Source: Ochotona curzoniae (lineage: Eukaryota > Chordata > Mammalia > Lagomorpha > Ochotonidae). From it: a stretch of 64,000 nucleotides of DNA. This document shows positions 43,561 to 54,842 of this stretch, one piece after another. The translations under genes and the position numbers were made by a program. Position 1 is the stretch's first letter; each line of letters starts with the position of its first letter. Below the pieces are notes generated by a model. The model worked only from the letters and a program-made list of their open reading frames with translations. It did no database searches and was not told where the DNA came from. The DNA is taken from the NCBI RefSeq assembly GCF_017591425.1, contig NW_024467104.1:3285001-3349000 (forward strand), given 5' to 3'.

Positions 43561-44119
43561 GCAGTCCGCTGCCCTGGGTGGGAAGCCTGCTGCGTTCCGA
43601 AGCAGTGTCGAGGCCGGGAGCATCTGTAAAATGGGCCAGCTAACACCCGTCGCTGCATCCAGAGGGGAGGACGGGAAGGCGGCGCCCACCACGCAAGCAT
43701 CGCCTCTGCAAGACCTTGTCCTAACTGTGTGTTTTTGAATCCTCCAAACCCCAATAAGGAAACCCACTACAGCGTTGTCAGTAAAATCGGATTCATTTTA
43801 ACTGTTCATTAGCTAAGGAACTGAGGTCCATCCCAACGCTGGCAGAGAACTGATGAATGAGGATTTGTGCACAAAAACAAAAAAAAAAAGTTTTCAGGGT
43901 ATTTCTGGGGGGCGGGGCGAGAGGATGTACCTTTTGAATTAAAACATGAGACGGCTTACAAAGGACTCATGAATGGAGTTTTAAGACTAGTGCAGTTACA
44001 AACCATGGCTGGAAAGTTGCCAGAGAAACTTCAAACAATTGGAAGACGGGAGGTATCACTAAAGCGTGACGAGTTTTTTTCATTCTTTACCTCGTGATTC
44101 GTCAAATCGAGTTTTCACA

Positions 44120-44640
44120 AAGTTATGAGGCCAGTGGGCTCGGTGTTGCTCAGAAAAGCGGGTCTCAGGGGTCTTCCTCCCCGCAGTGTAGACGGCCGGC
44201 CACACCGAGCCTGAGGGAGCAGGCGGGCAGCGACCCCGGGAGGCTCGCGCCGGCGGCGCACTGCGCAGGCGCGCGGGGTGGGCGCGGGCGGAAGACGGAG
44301 CCCCGGCTGCTGGCTGAGGGAGGGTCCCGGGTGCTGAGGGAGGGTCCCGGCTGCTGAGGGTCCCGGCTGCTGAGGGAGGGTCCCGGGTGCTGAGGGAGGG
44401 TCGGCGTCCGGCGCTCTGAGGAGCCCGACTCGGGCGGAAGATGCCGCCCCGGCTGCTGAGGGAGGGTCCCGGGTGCTGAGGGAGGGTGTCCCGGCTGCTG
44501 AGGGGGGGTCCCGGCTGCTGAGGGAGGGTCCCGGGTGCTGAGGGAAGGTCAGCGCCCCGCGGTCTGAGGAGCCCCGCGCGGGCCGTGAAGCTTGACATTC
44601 GCCCCCGGAGCTGCTGATCCGCCGACGTCCCCAGCTTCCT
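44120..44640. promoter_or_regulatory. CpG-rich block (CpG-island-like) without an assigned gene
   Basis: Sharply higher G+C and CpG than the flanks. Contains TGCGCAGGCGCG at 44262-44273, close to the NRF1 site, in a 50-base stretch made almost only of G and C. The right half is a minisatellite. It ends about 20 bases before the 3' end of the first tRNA-Val gene. Could be a promoter of an unseen transcript or simply a GC-rich repeat. Confidence 0.6.
44318..44555. repeat. 20-bp GC-rich minisatellite with higher-order structure
   Basis: Unit GGTCCCGGgTGCTGAGGGAG (with c/g alternation at base 9) repeated in two blocks separated by a 'ctctgaggagcccgactcgggcgg' spacer. One unit is shortened to 16 bases. 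The blocks repeat with a period near 147 bases (compare 44286 and 44433). Regular GGG runs give quadruplex potential. Long minus-strand frames across it are only translations of the repeat. Confidence 0.9.
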
Positions 44641-44662
44641 GAATGAAAAAGGGTATAACGCA

Positions 44663-44735
44663 TGGTTCCACTGGGGCTCGAACCCAGGACCTTCTGCGTG
44701 TAAAGCAGACGTGATAACCGCTACACTATGGAACC
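44663..44735 (-). tRNA. tRNA-Val (anticodon TAC)
   Basis: 73-base gene with intact arms: acceptor GGTTCCA/TGGAACC, anticodon stem TCTGC/GCAGA with loop TTTACAC (anticodon at 44700-44702), T-arm with B-box GGTTCGAGCCC, discriminator A. The pol III terminator is the T-run opposite 44646-44650. It differs from the second Val gene by one base in the D-loop (C for T at position 16). The palindromic E-box CACGTG overlaps its first base (44735-44740). Confidence 0.97.
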
Positions 44736-45072
44736 ACGTGACAACAATGCTCCTCCAGAACGCACTAACTACAGAAAATTGAAAGCCATGCTCTGGCAGA
44801 ACGGGGCTGTTCTAATGTTCTGTACAAATACTTTTTCTTTTTGTTACAAGTAATGAAACACTTTATTCAAAAAAGCAGATAATAATTAGGAAAAAAGGGT
44901 TTGCTGAAGCCGTGTTTTCACAGGTATATTAAAAAAAAAAAAAAAGACCGTAACAGCCACAGCACACAACACTGTATATGCTTCCGGAGAGAAAACTCGA
45001 GAACTAACTCCAACAAGGTTACAAACAAATCAGACCTAAAAGGAAAGTAGAAAAATGGAAGGTAAACACCCA

Positions 45073-45145
45073 TGGTTCCACTGGGGCTCGAACCCAGGAC
45101 CTTCTGCGTGTAAAGCAGACGTGATAACCACTACACTATGGAACC
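45073..45145 (-). tRNA. tRNA-Val (anticodon TAC), second copy
   Basis: All arms as in the copy 337 bases to the left; anticodon at 45110-45112. Terminator T-run opposite 45051-45055. One D-loop base differs. Flanks are unrelated except for a few bases, so the pair is an old duplication kept identical by selection or conversion. Confidence 0.97.
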
Positions 45146-45408
45146 GAACGTCTCTGGTTCTTGCAGGGTAGACCTTAACAATTTCCTGCTAGGCCCTTGA
45201 ACAGTGTGACGGTGTGATACCGACAATTCACTCACAGTGCAGAGTGAACGCAGAGGAAGGAACGTTCCGGAAGAAGCAAGGCTGAAGCAGCTCGCATCCC
45301 TCCTCTTCCTGGAGAGGCGAGATCGGCGGGGGCTGCCGAAGAGGCACGAGCCCCGGAGCCCACGCCCCCTACGCTGATGTCCGCCGCGGGGAGGGAGTCT
45401 CTGCGCTT

Positions 45409-45497
45409 GGCTCTGTGGCGCAATGGATAGCGCATTGGACTTCTAGATGAACGTTGGAGGGATTCAAAGGTTGTGGGTTCGAGTCCCACCAGAGTCG
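45409..45497 (+). tRNA. tRNA-Arg (anticodon TCT) with 16-base intron
   Basis: 89-base gene: acceptor GGCTCTG/CAGAGTC, D-arm, anticodon stem TTGGA/TTCAA with loop CTTCTAA (anticodon 45442-45444), discriminator G. The intron occupies 45446-45461, at the canonical site one base 3' of the anticodon, so splicing by the tRNA endonuclease is needed. Without it the length is 73. Terminator TTTT at 45499-45502. Confidence 0.97.
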
Positions 45498-45828
45498 CTT
45501 TTAAAACCCTTAAAATAACATACCTAATCTGGAAAGAAAAGTTATGGACTTTACCATTTAAAAATATCTAACGCTAACAACCTCGTTTGGAAGACAGTAG
45601 AAGTATTTACCTTTTGAGTCCCGTTTAGTTCGAACCGTTCCTCCATTGTGTTCACGCTTCTCCACTTTCTAGTGCTGAGGCAAAGAAGACAGCAAGATAA
45701 CCTAAAAATTCGCTCTTTTCCCTTGTATTACTTATAGTATATGGAAAATAAAAATTATTTCATATTGCGCCAAAATTTTGACGAGTAATATCTGAATTAC
45801 CAAAAAACAAGCTCCCTTGTACGTAATT

Positions 45829-45911
45829 ACCAGAATGGCCGAGTGGTTAAGGCGTTGGACTTAAGATCCAATGGATTTATATCCGCGTGGGTTCGAACCC
45901 CACTTCTGGTA
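45829..45911 (+). tRNA. tRNA-Leu (anticodon TAA)
   Basis: 83-base class II tRNA: acceptor ACCAGAA/TTCTGGT, anticodon stem TTGGA/TCCAA with loop CTTAAGA (anticodon 45862-45864), a long variable arm and B-box GGTTCGAACCC, discriminator A. No intron. Terminator TTTT at 45927-45930. Confidence 0.97.
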
Positions 45912-47804
45912 CATGTCGGTTTCCTCTTTTGGCAAGAACCTCAAATTCTTCCCCCATCCTTTATGCAACCGTGGGCATCCGAACAGCTGAAACCAACACT
46001 ACCTGAAGTAAGTGACAGCTGTATTCCGACACGAAAGCTACTGCCTCTGCCAGACACGAGACAGCTTCACGTGTGATGGCTGCCAGACCTGAAAGTAAAA
46101 AGAAAATGGGTGAAAAATTACTCAGAGAATAAGCGCTGGGCGGGAGCAGACATCCAGCTGTGTGCCAGGCTCTGTTCTAAACGCTGGTGTTACTGGAATG
46201 CAGGTATTTAAACGTGTGGAAGGTAAACACAACCACGACGCAGTCAAGGTCACAGCCAGCCGACGCGTGAGGAGAGATGCTTCCTGAGGACAAGGAAACA
46301 AAGCCAAGGGGCGCCGTAGAACGTCACAGAACTTCTCCCGAAGGAGACTTTCCCCGGAGCCTCTCTGACCCTGCTCTCTACCAAAAGCCTTCCCTGACCC
46401 CGACCGTCACTCGGCCATGCAATCATCCGTTCATTCAAGGCCAGTTTTTGAGAGCTGGCTTTGCAGCTGGGCATCCTCCAGGCGCTGGAGGTGTAAGGAG
46501 AGCTCGGGTCCTCACAGCACTGGGAGAAGCAGATGGTGGCAGACACCGCAACAGGTGCCAGCCCCAAGTGCCCAGCCTCCAACCCTGACAGGCAAGGACC
46601 GAGCAGGAACCCATCTCTGCATCGCAGTGCTTGGAAAAGGAGCGAGCTCGGGCTCCCGACCGCCCTGGTAGCACCTCACGGTCTACACCGTCTTCACAAG
46701 GGTCGGGCTTCAGTTTTCCTGGCTGAACCGCGGTTGCCATCTGATGCCCAGGGACTCATAGTTAACTTTGAGTAAACCACCCAACACATTTGGGGATTTT
46801 TTTTTTTCAGCGCTGACAACTCTATCCCGCAAAGCAATGATTCAGGGATGCCCAGCTTTAAACCTTGTCTAGCAATCTGCAGGAAACACGGCATCCGGAA
46901 ACAGGATCTTCTAGAGTGGATTCCAGCAGGACTTGTGTTCAAACGCCCGGTGACGCAGGCTCACCTCCAGGAATCCAGAGGCCCTCCGTGTCACACCGCA
47001 CTGCCCTTCCCTGAAGGCCACAACTATGCTGTCCTCTCTTACCTGCTATGCAAGCCACATCCATGCAACTCTAGGTAATTAAAGATGTGTACATACAGTC
47101 CCACTAAAGGCCAGAATCACATGTGCCCGCTAATTCGTCCCAAATATTACAGGATCCGTACTGTTTGGTACCTTGGGCCCTGTTCGCTCGCCAAGGCACA
47201 GCTGTTGTTTCAGCTTTGTTGTGTATTCTGCCTGCGGAAGAGCGGTTCGCTAGCGCAGTGGAGTGGATGCGGTCCTCGGTGAGCTGACACGGGTGGGCGC
47301 CAGGCTCCACGTCGCACCCGATTCCACTTCCCAGGATTTTGTTCAGTACCTCAAGGAAGGACAGGATGAAGAAGTGGTGGAGGAGTGTGATGCGTCCTGT
47401 AAGTCCAGGTCACAGGACCCGAATGAGATGCAATCCAGGCAAATCCGGCTGAGTGGGAGCTTTGGGGAGTGGGCAGAGTCCCACTCACACAGCTGAGCGG
47501 AGGCCTGGCCACCCCTTGGGAGGCTTAAGGAAATTCACGCCTGGGTCTCTGCTCCCAGCACTTTGGGAGGGCAGGCAGTTGTGGTCGTTGGTCTTTATGA
47601 GATACCTGTGACAGGATTAAAGAGCAAGGTTTGATTTCACCCAATGCACTCGACCTCGTTTCTTGTTTCTGTCCGTTTTTGTTTTTCAAGGTCACGCGTG
47701 AGAAAACTGGCAAAACCACCCTGGGTTTGAATCCAATTGGGAAAAACTGAGGCCGCTTGGTGTATTTCACTGCGGATAGACTGCAGAAAAATGTCCCTAC
47801 AGGG
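45912..47804. other. Spacer within tRNA cluster
   Basis: No gene assigned. Diverged repeat-like sequence around 46160-46210 and 46430-46520 ('gtgccaggctctgttctaaa', 'ttcattcaaggccag') recalls old mammalian L2/MIR-type repeats. Confidence 0.4.
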
Positions 47805-47877
47805 GCCTGGATAGCTCAGTCGGTAGAGCATCAGGCTTTTAATCTGAGGGTCCAGGGTTCAAGTCCCTGTTCAGGCG
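47805..47877 (+). tRNA. tRNA-Lys (anticodon TTT)
   Basis: 73-base gene: acceptor GCCTGGA/TTCAGGC, anticodon stem TCAGG/TCTGA (one G-U pair) with loop CTTTTAA (anticodon 47838-47840), B-box GGTTCAAGTCC, discriminator G. Terminator TTTTT at 47883-47887. Compared with the second Lys gene it has T4-A69 instead of C4-G69 in the acceptor stem. Confidence 0.97.
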
Positions 47878-48119
47878 GCTTGTTTTTAAAACCTCAAAAA
47901 CATCCACTTACAATGCGGACATTTTAGTAACACTCCCGGAGGAGACCAAAATGCTAAGAACTGATTCAGTTGAGAGCAAAGATGAGAAATCTTCAACAGC
48001 CACGACTAAAACTGAAAACCTGAGACCACATCGACCTGTAATTCCTGATACTATTTTGTGTGCAGGACCAAGTCTGTCCGACTGCTGAGGAAGCTGGGTT
48101 TCAGCGCCAACAAAACCCT

Positions 48120-48192
48120 TGCCGAAACCCGGGATTGAACCAGGGACCTTTAGATCTTCAGTCTAACGCTCTCCCAACTGAGCTATTTCGGC
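48120..48192 (-). tRNA. tRNA-Phe (anticodon GAA)
   Basis: 73-base gene: acceptor GCCGAAA/TTTCGGC, anticodon stem TTAGA/TCTAA with loop CTGAAGA (anticodon 48157-48159), B-box GGTTCAATCCC, discriminator A. Terminator T-run opposite 48112-48115. It lies only 243 bases from the + strand Lys gene. Confidence 0.97.
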
Positions 48193-50053
48193 GCAGATGA
48201 GACCCATAATTACCCTGTAAGGTGAAAAAGACAAGCAATTTCCACTTTTTTTCTCCCAGCATCTCATCTAGTTCTTCAAGCTACTTTCTCAACCGTCTAC
48301 TTTTAGCCCTTCCGTCTCAGGAGCTGTAGGAAAGTTGGTGTCGCGTGAGGAAACGTTTGCATTCCGCCTCGTCTCGGCAAGCTTTTATTGCCTTCCTAAT
48401 ATTTCTCCTCTCTCGCTCCCTCCCCAGGGCCATAGCAAAGATGAGAACCGCCCCTTCCCTAGGAGTCAAGGATGTGTCCCAGCTCTTGACAGCCTTGGCG
48501 CCGCTCAAGCCCCCACGCCTGGCTTCCCCTGACGACGACACAACTTTTCAAATGAACCAAGTATCCAGAACTCGGACCAGAACCACCTGGAGACTCCACA
48601 GACCATCGCGGCTGGGACAGGATTTCCCTGTCATTGTCACCAAAGGATGGCAAGGATGCGCGCGCTGGGAATGAGGAGGGACACGGGGGGCAGGCAGGGG
48701 CAGGTGGCGGACAGGACACTCTCAGCTTGGGCCAGCCTGTCTGCTTTTGTCCAGTCGGAAAACGATGGCAGCACAGGCTTCGTGCGAGCTGTCCTCCCGA
48801 GCGTTGCCACGGGTTCTCATCCATTTCTCTCCGTCGGATGCCCTCTGCGTTCCCGGCTTCACCGGCCTCCAGGAGCCGGCCTTGCCCACCCTGCCCACTC
48901 TCCCTTGAACTGACAGCCATTGCTGTCCCTTCAGCACATACTGGTCAGCACGAGTCACATACATGAGTGTGGCTGGGTGACTTGGGTAGGTATTTCTTCA
49001 AGAATTTTCCTTACCCATTGCAAGATATAAATTATATATAAATTATGTGTGTGTATATACATATACATACACACATAATATACTATATATATAGTCATCA
49101 CTCCCTTCTAATAGCTAGCATGCATTTATCATGGTAAATACACTATGCGTGCATTTTTGCTGAATTATTACAGAGTGTGAGATGGTCCTTTGGGGACAGC
49201 TGAGCTCCTGAGGTAACTGTGGAGTCTGTTTGGAGCCGCAGTCAGGCATTCCTGCAGCAGGGTGAAGACCCTGCCTCACACTGGGGGTCCCCCCTGCGCT
49301 GTGCTGAGCGAGCCCTGTGCTGTTCCCAGCCCCTCCGTGAGGAAGCCCAGCTCACCTTCTGTTGTCCGATCCTTAGCTAAGCCCTCACAGCAGACCCTGC
49401 TCACCTGGGCGCCCTCACACCTGAACGTGGGGGTTCCCAAACCAACTTGCTTTACAAACACCTGCAGGAGCCAGATTTCCCCCCCGGATTAACTAGCAGT
49501 GGGTGGGCGCTTTTTTCAGTCTGTTTTGTCCCAGTCCAGTACCCCTAACTGCACTCACCATACTGCACTCCCTTGCCAACAGAGCTGCTCTCTGGACCCC
49601 AAGTTCCGCATGCAGAAGTTTGGGATGGGGGAGATTGGGCCTCCCTGGCAGAATCTCTCTTCCTTTTTCAGAGTTTGGGAAAACTCTGCGGCAGAGAAGA
49701 AGCCTGGGGAGGGGGTGGCCTGGGACCCAGTCCCCAGACACTTGCCAGAATGAAGCCCAAGAAAGCCCGGGAGCAACGGATTGATAGAGAAGGGGCTTGT
49801 CTGTTTCCCCTAACCTTTATCCTAAGTGATGGGCTCACAGCTACTCACCGGATGAGTGCAAAATACACCTACCTAACAGCAAAGTAACCACTCTCCAGGT
49901 AGCCTATTTTCAAAAGCCCACCTGGTTTAGATTTGCAGAGAGCTAGCATTCTTTAGAGGTCAGGCTTTCAGCTTACACATTCCAAGATTATTCTTAGTAA
50001 AACTGGGTCTCTTTCTTCCCTTATGGTGAGGGGGAACAAAACGAAAACGATTC
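48193..50053. other. Spacer within tRNA cluster
   Basis: GC-moderate DNA with an AT-rich, TATA/TGTG-type simple stretch at 49021-49097. Several open frames of 80-150 codons on both strands overlap each other and show no protein features. Confidence 0.4.
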
Positions 50054-50126
50054 CGCCCGAACAGGGACTTGAACCCTGGACCCTCAGATTAAAAGTCTGA
50101 TGCTCTACCGACTGAGCTATCCGGGC
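50054..50126 (-). tRNA. tRNA-Lys (anticodon TTT), second copy
   Basis: 73-base gene: acceptor GCCCGGA/TTCGGGC, anticodon stem TCAGA/TCTGA, loop CTTTTAA (anticodon 50091-50093), B-box GGTTCAAGTCC, discriminator G. Terminator T-run opposite 50044-50047. Confidence 0.97.
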
Positions 50127-52715
50127 TCACATCTGACACTCTGTTTTATACAGTGAAGACTGTTGTGATTTCCCCTCCACATTAAGGAACACATAAGATG
50201 AGATTTTTTTGCAGTCTCTTGTTTGTTTCAAACCCTGTATTTGTACAAATCCTGCAGGACGGAGACGCAGGCGATGTGGGAAGGAAGCAAAGAGGGAAAT
50301 CTGGTTGTCTTCTGGCAGCCATATACGGATTTCTCAAATGAAACAAAGACGTTCGCTTTTGACGTGGAGCGTCTGCAGCTCACGTGGACCCCAAGTTCTG
50401 CAAGTGGGCTCCGAGTGGGGGGAAGGCGCCAAGTAAAGCCGAAACCCGCGGGGTTAGAGGCCACAGTTCAGAGGCGCCCCTGCTTCCGAAAGGACATCAC
50501 TCGGCCACTCCGCGTCTCCATCCCAAGCACCTCGCTCGAAAACACGTTCCCAGCTGACCCACTGCAAAGAAGCGACCCTCCTGACCGAACGCCCACCTGT
50601 CCACCACGCCAGCCTCTGCGCACGCGCAGCTGCCGGCCCGCCCCACCTCTGGCTGCTCAAATTCACCTTGCGTTTTTCCTCCTTTCCTAAGGGTCAAAGA
50701 GTCCATCAGATTTAATGCACGCGTAACGCGGCAGCTTTAAAATGATCTCCCTCTTTTGCTCTCAGTTGTGTGGCTGTAAAATCAAAGACCCAAGTTCAAA
50801 TGACCGCACCGTTTAGGTCCAAATCCCCGTATCCCTGTATTTTTAATCCTGTTTCTACCAAAAAGACGGCTGTCAGCAAGAAGCAGTCCTCTGTTTTGAC
50901 GCAGTTTGCAGGGAACCTGCGCTAAGATTTCTCCATCAAGTAGTTCACTTTGGGGGATGGCTCATTAAGAATCTCATCAGTATCCCCTTCAAAATATCGA
51001 GAGGAGTTTGAACCCCAAAGAAAACAAAGACCCTAACCTGGCCGCACTGCCTTGAATTCCACTTATAAATTTAGTGAAGCAAATAGGTCCCAGATAATCC
51101 TCAATGACCTTTTATTTTGGTTGAGCTGCACTTTTTTTTTTTTTCCTGTTAATTCTGGGAGATGACTGAGCAAAAGTTCATTTTCCTGGATTAACATGTA
51201 CATTGTATAGATACACGGGAATGAGGACATCTCAAAGGGGGACCAAAATTCTGGTTTATGGGGCATCTTCCACAAAGAACAGTACCTTTTTGGACAAGGG
51301 ACAAGACGGAGGAAGAGGACCCTGAGTCTCCAGGGGTAGCCGACTATGGGAAAGTAAATATGTGAGAAATCAATCGTCGATAAAGGCTGGTAACGTTTGT
51401 GATATTGATTCCCCCGCGCCGTCTCCCCGGTGATAAGGGTCTAAGGTCGCAGTGGGTCCTCAGCCTCTGATCTTCCTGAAAGGAGAAGGGACAGCTCTGC
51501 ACGTCTGTCCTGCTTTCAGACACACAGGGAGAGGGGAGAGAGGGTTTCGTGGATTTGCATCTTCATTACCTTCTGCTCAAAACTTTTTCGACGCTAGAGC
51601 GGCGTGTTTGATGGCGGCACATCACACGACTTTAGGGAATGCCGTGCACCTGCCAGCCACCTGCTCTGGGGGCCTCCCTGGGCCAGCATCACCCCCACCG
51701 CCCACTCTCTGCCATCCCCACTGCGGCCAGCATCATGCCAGCTCTTCGCCATCCCGCCCCTCCGTCCTGTGAGGTGGTGACTGCTGATCCAGAGCGTATG
51801 CACCAACAGTGGAGAGCCACTCAGTCAGTGCTTCAACAGAGGTGCGTGCGAAGACTCTGGTGTCCAAGCATGGACTTAAAAGCAGACAAAAAAAAAAAAA
51901 AAAAAGCCTGGGCACCCCGGAATAAGAATGTTCTGGAAAGAGCTCCGTGAGAGACACCCAGCTTTTGCCTTGGAGCGCCTGGTGAGGATTCCAAGAGCCG
52001 CTCAAAGGATTTCCCTGTTTCATCCTCAGGCTGAAAGCCAGGCCGTGTCTGAGATCCACCCTTTCTTCCCTAGCCTTGTGGATTCCCGCTTTATGGAGGC
52101 TCAAAGCAACAGCGACCATCTCCAGTTGTGCCCTGCCTGCATGTAGGTGACATTTTAAAACATGCCACCGTTCCTTCTTAGCTCTGTGGCTAAGATCAAG
52201 GATGGGGTACTCTCTGAGGACTCTTCCCAGGAAGCAGAGGCAAAGTTCAGCTCTACAAGGTCACCCTTAAACTGGCAGAACAACTGATACTTCTGGAAAT
52301 CTCAAATTTCCCAATAGAGACTGTTAAAAACAGCTATGGATCCTTTGTTGCAATCACACAAAGAATTTATGACCTAAACAAGGACAGATTTTCTGGAAAC
52401 TTAACAGATTCTATACCAATGAGACAACCTTTGCCCAGGATAAGGCTAGCTACTTTTTTCAACTACTTCTAATCTGTTTCAATGGTGCAACTTTTATTTT
52501 AACCTGCTGGTTTGCAGCATACCACCATTTCGAGGAAAATACATGTGAGTTCCGTGTTTGATACAGTTGTGTCTAGAAGGGCAGGACTAGAAGCAGGTCA
52601 GACTCTGTCCACTCCTCGGCTCCTTACTTGTATGATCAGACCATTTCTCCTTCCACAACCAGACATATTGCTGTTTTTCTTTTTTCTACAACCTGTCTGT
52701 TTCTCAAGGCCTCAT
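50127..52715. other. Spacer within tRNA cluster
   Basis: Long region without an identifiable gene or young repeat. GC rises around 50400-50650. The long frames there (e.g. 50223-50690) lack family features. Confidence 0.4.
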
Positions 52716-52728
52716 TAGACAGTCTTTT

Positions 52729-53074
52729 TGGTTTTCTTAGTAAAAAAAAATTTTTTTTCTTTTTAAAATATTTATTTTATTTTTATCGGAAAGTCAGATA
52801 CAGAGTGAAGAGCAGAGATAGAGAGGAAGATCTTCTCTCCCGCCCCAACGGCTGGAACCATGCTGATCCGAAGCCAGGAGCCAGGAGCCTCTTCCAGGTC
52901 TCCCACACAGGTGCAGGATCCCAAGGCTTTGGGCTGTCCTTGGCTGCTTTCCCAGGCCACAAGCAGGGAGGGAGCTGGATGGGAAGCGGGGCCATCGGGT
53001 CAGGAACCTGTGCCCATATGGGATCCCAGTGCATGCAAGGCGAGGATGTTAGCTGCTAGGCCACTGCTGGGCCC
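52729..53074 (-). mobile_element. Lagomorph SINE, reverse orientation
   Basis: Full-length. A 13-bp duplication TAGACAGTCTTTT at 52716-52728 and 53075-53087 fixes the borders. Confidence 0.92.
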
Positions 53075-53751
53075 TAGACAGTCTTTTAACCAACTCTTCC
53101 TTGTCCAATACAAGCCTTTTCTCATGCATGTTCTAGCCTAACCCTGGCCACCAACACCATGAAACCGAAGGCTGGATGGTTTATTGGGGCTGAGCAGAAG
53201 TGACCCCAGAAGCCTGCCAAAGCCAAGCGGACACTCCATCCAAGAATGGCTGGAATACGGAGTCTGTACGCAAGGTCAACATCTGCCGTGAGGGGCTCTC
53301 CACCACCACCACAGAGGCAGCCCCAAGAAGCTCCTCATCAAAACCAACCTGTGGAGACTACGTATTCCTGCAAGCCTCGGGAAGAACTCGAGCTACTGTT
53401 TCAAAAAGGATTTCTGATAAATACCCCCTCCCTCCGTTCCTGTATCATCCACACTCAAATGCAAAACGTTTTTTCTAATCGAACTCTTAATCAGCTTCTT
53501 CTGCAGGGGTACCAGCCTCTTCAGCCTCTACTGTGAGACCACTGCACCCAAACTCAGCTCGAAGGAGCGGTGGAAGAGAACGGCGCACCTTCTGCCTTAT
53601 ATAGAGCAAAAGGGAGGAACGTGACAGTGACTCGAGCATCCGCCGGAAGACTCCGCAAGGTTGGACTTGATACCATTTTAAATATCTGCTCCCTCTAGGT
53701 CTCAGCTTCCTTAAGGCGTGCGTGCCCTTCAAGTTCTTTGCCAATCCGCTG

Positions 53752-54136
53752 TAACCTCATGGCACCATGGCTGACTGGCCCTATCCATCAACCCCTTGCG
53801 GCCCCTCCGCTTAGTCGTGCCCACCAATTCCCTGCGCCCCTCGCGGTCCTATGCACCAACCCCCAGGAGCCGCCCGCGGCCATATCCACTAGGCCATATC
53901 CACTAATCCCTCACACCCGGTAATGCCAACCCCGACCACAAAAAGGTGCACTCCCGTGTAAATCCGCCCGCCTTCCTCCTGCTCTCCCTCTTCCGTTGGA
54001 GCCCGCTCGTGCCAAAATGGCAGGCTCCCCTTCCCTTTCTCCCTCTCTCTGCCTCCACTCCCAGCTCAGCCGCCATCATCCCTGCGGCAGTAAAACCTGC
54101 AAGGCTCCTGTGTCTGGTGTGGTTTGTGGTGACAAA
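53752..54136 (+). mobile_element. LTR-like GC-rich element (tentative solo LTR)
   Basis: Pyrimidine- and GC-rich sequence that could run from TGTAACC to GGTGACA (TG...CA), with a 'gcagtaaaacctgcaagg' polyadenylation-like segment and the closing 'gtgtctggtgtggtttgtggtgaca', a pattern seen at the 3' end of some endogenous retroviral LTRs. A short direct repeat (CCATATCCACTA, twice near 53880-53905) lies inside. No 4-6 bp target duplication was found, and no viral genes are present. Confidence 0.3.
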
Positions 54137-54683
54137 CTGAAAAGAGCTTGCACCGAATAGAGCTGTCGATGCAAACCGAGGTGCAAAAGCAAAAGGGAAC
54201 ATTGTAAAATAACAAGTCCCGGGATTGCACGCCTCAGACAATCCAGGCTAGCCGAAGGGCGGCTCTGTCAGGTTGAACAGAGCAGGATGTGGGCCCGAGG
54301 CAGAGTGAGCCCGTCTGGAGTGCTATGCAGACCTTGTCTCAGCCCACCAGAAACAGTACTCTGCTCTAGGAGTACCACGGAGCTGCTGCCTCCTCCCAGC
54401 CCCTGAGCCCAAGCTTCATCCCCAGTGCTGTAGACCTAGATAGCCATTTCCCTCACGTGGTCATCCCGCCACGTGGAAGTGCTCCTGAGCGGAATCCCAC
54501 CAGGGAGCGATTCATCAGACTCTCTCCTTTGACAAATAAAACCCTTTGCTTGAACTAAAAGCCACTCTCCCTCTCAAGCACCTCTGAACCTAGCAGGTTC
54601 CAATTCAGTCTGGTGGCCATGTTTCCAAGATTGCAATGCATGACGATGTACTTCAAGATTTTAGGTTAGAAACACAAGTGTCG

Positions 54684-54842
54684 GGCCCGACACTGTGGCC
54701 TAGCAGCTAAAGCGCTCTCCTTGAACGTGCCAGGATCCCATATGGTGCCGGTTCTAGTCCCGGCAGCTCCACTTCCCATCCAGCTCCTTGCTTGTGACCT
54801 GGGAAAGCAGTCGAGGTCTTGTGACCCTGCACCCGCATGGGA
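54684..54842 (+). mobile_element. Lagomorph SINE, 3'-truncated
   Basis: Head 'cgggcccgacactgtggcc' and body up to 'cctgcacccgcatgggaca', then ends abruptly. Loss of the 3' half must be a later deletion, since these elements normally truncate at the 5' end. Confidence 0.85.

Noticed and set aside
44080..44663. Two long minus-strand frames (172 and 182 codons)
   Set aside because: Proline/serine-rich translations of the GC minisatellite, in two frames at once, which is expected from a stop-free repeat.
45232..45489. 85-codon minus-strand frame
   Set aside because: It runs across the tRNA-Arg gene; the tRNA explains the conserved sequence.
47545..47580. Alu-like phrase 'cccagcactttgggagg'
   Set aside because: Only this short match occurs; there is no 7SL-derived body around it, and Alu is primate-specific.
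48459..48966. Overlapping 110-153 codon frames between tRNA genes
   Set aside because: Several frames on both strands are open because of local GC content; none shows a domain or a conserved start.
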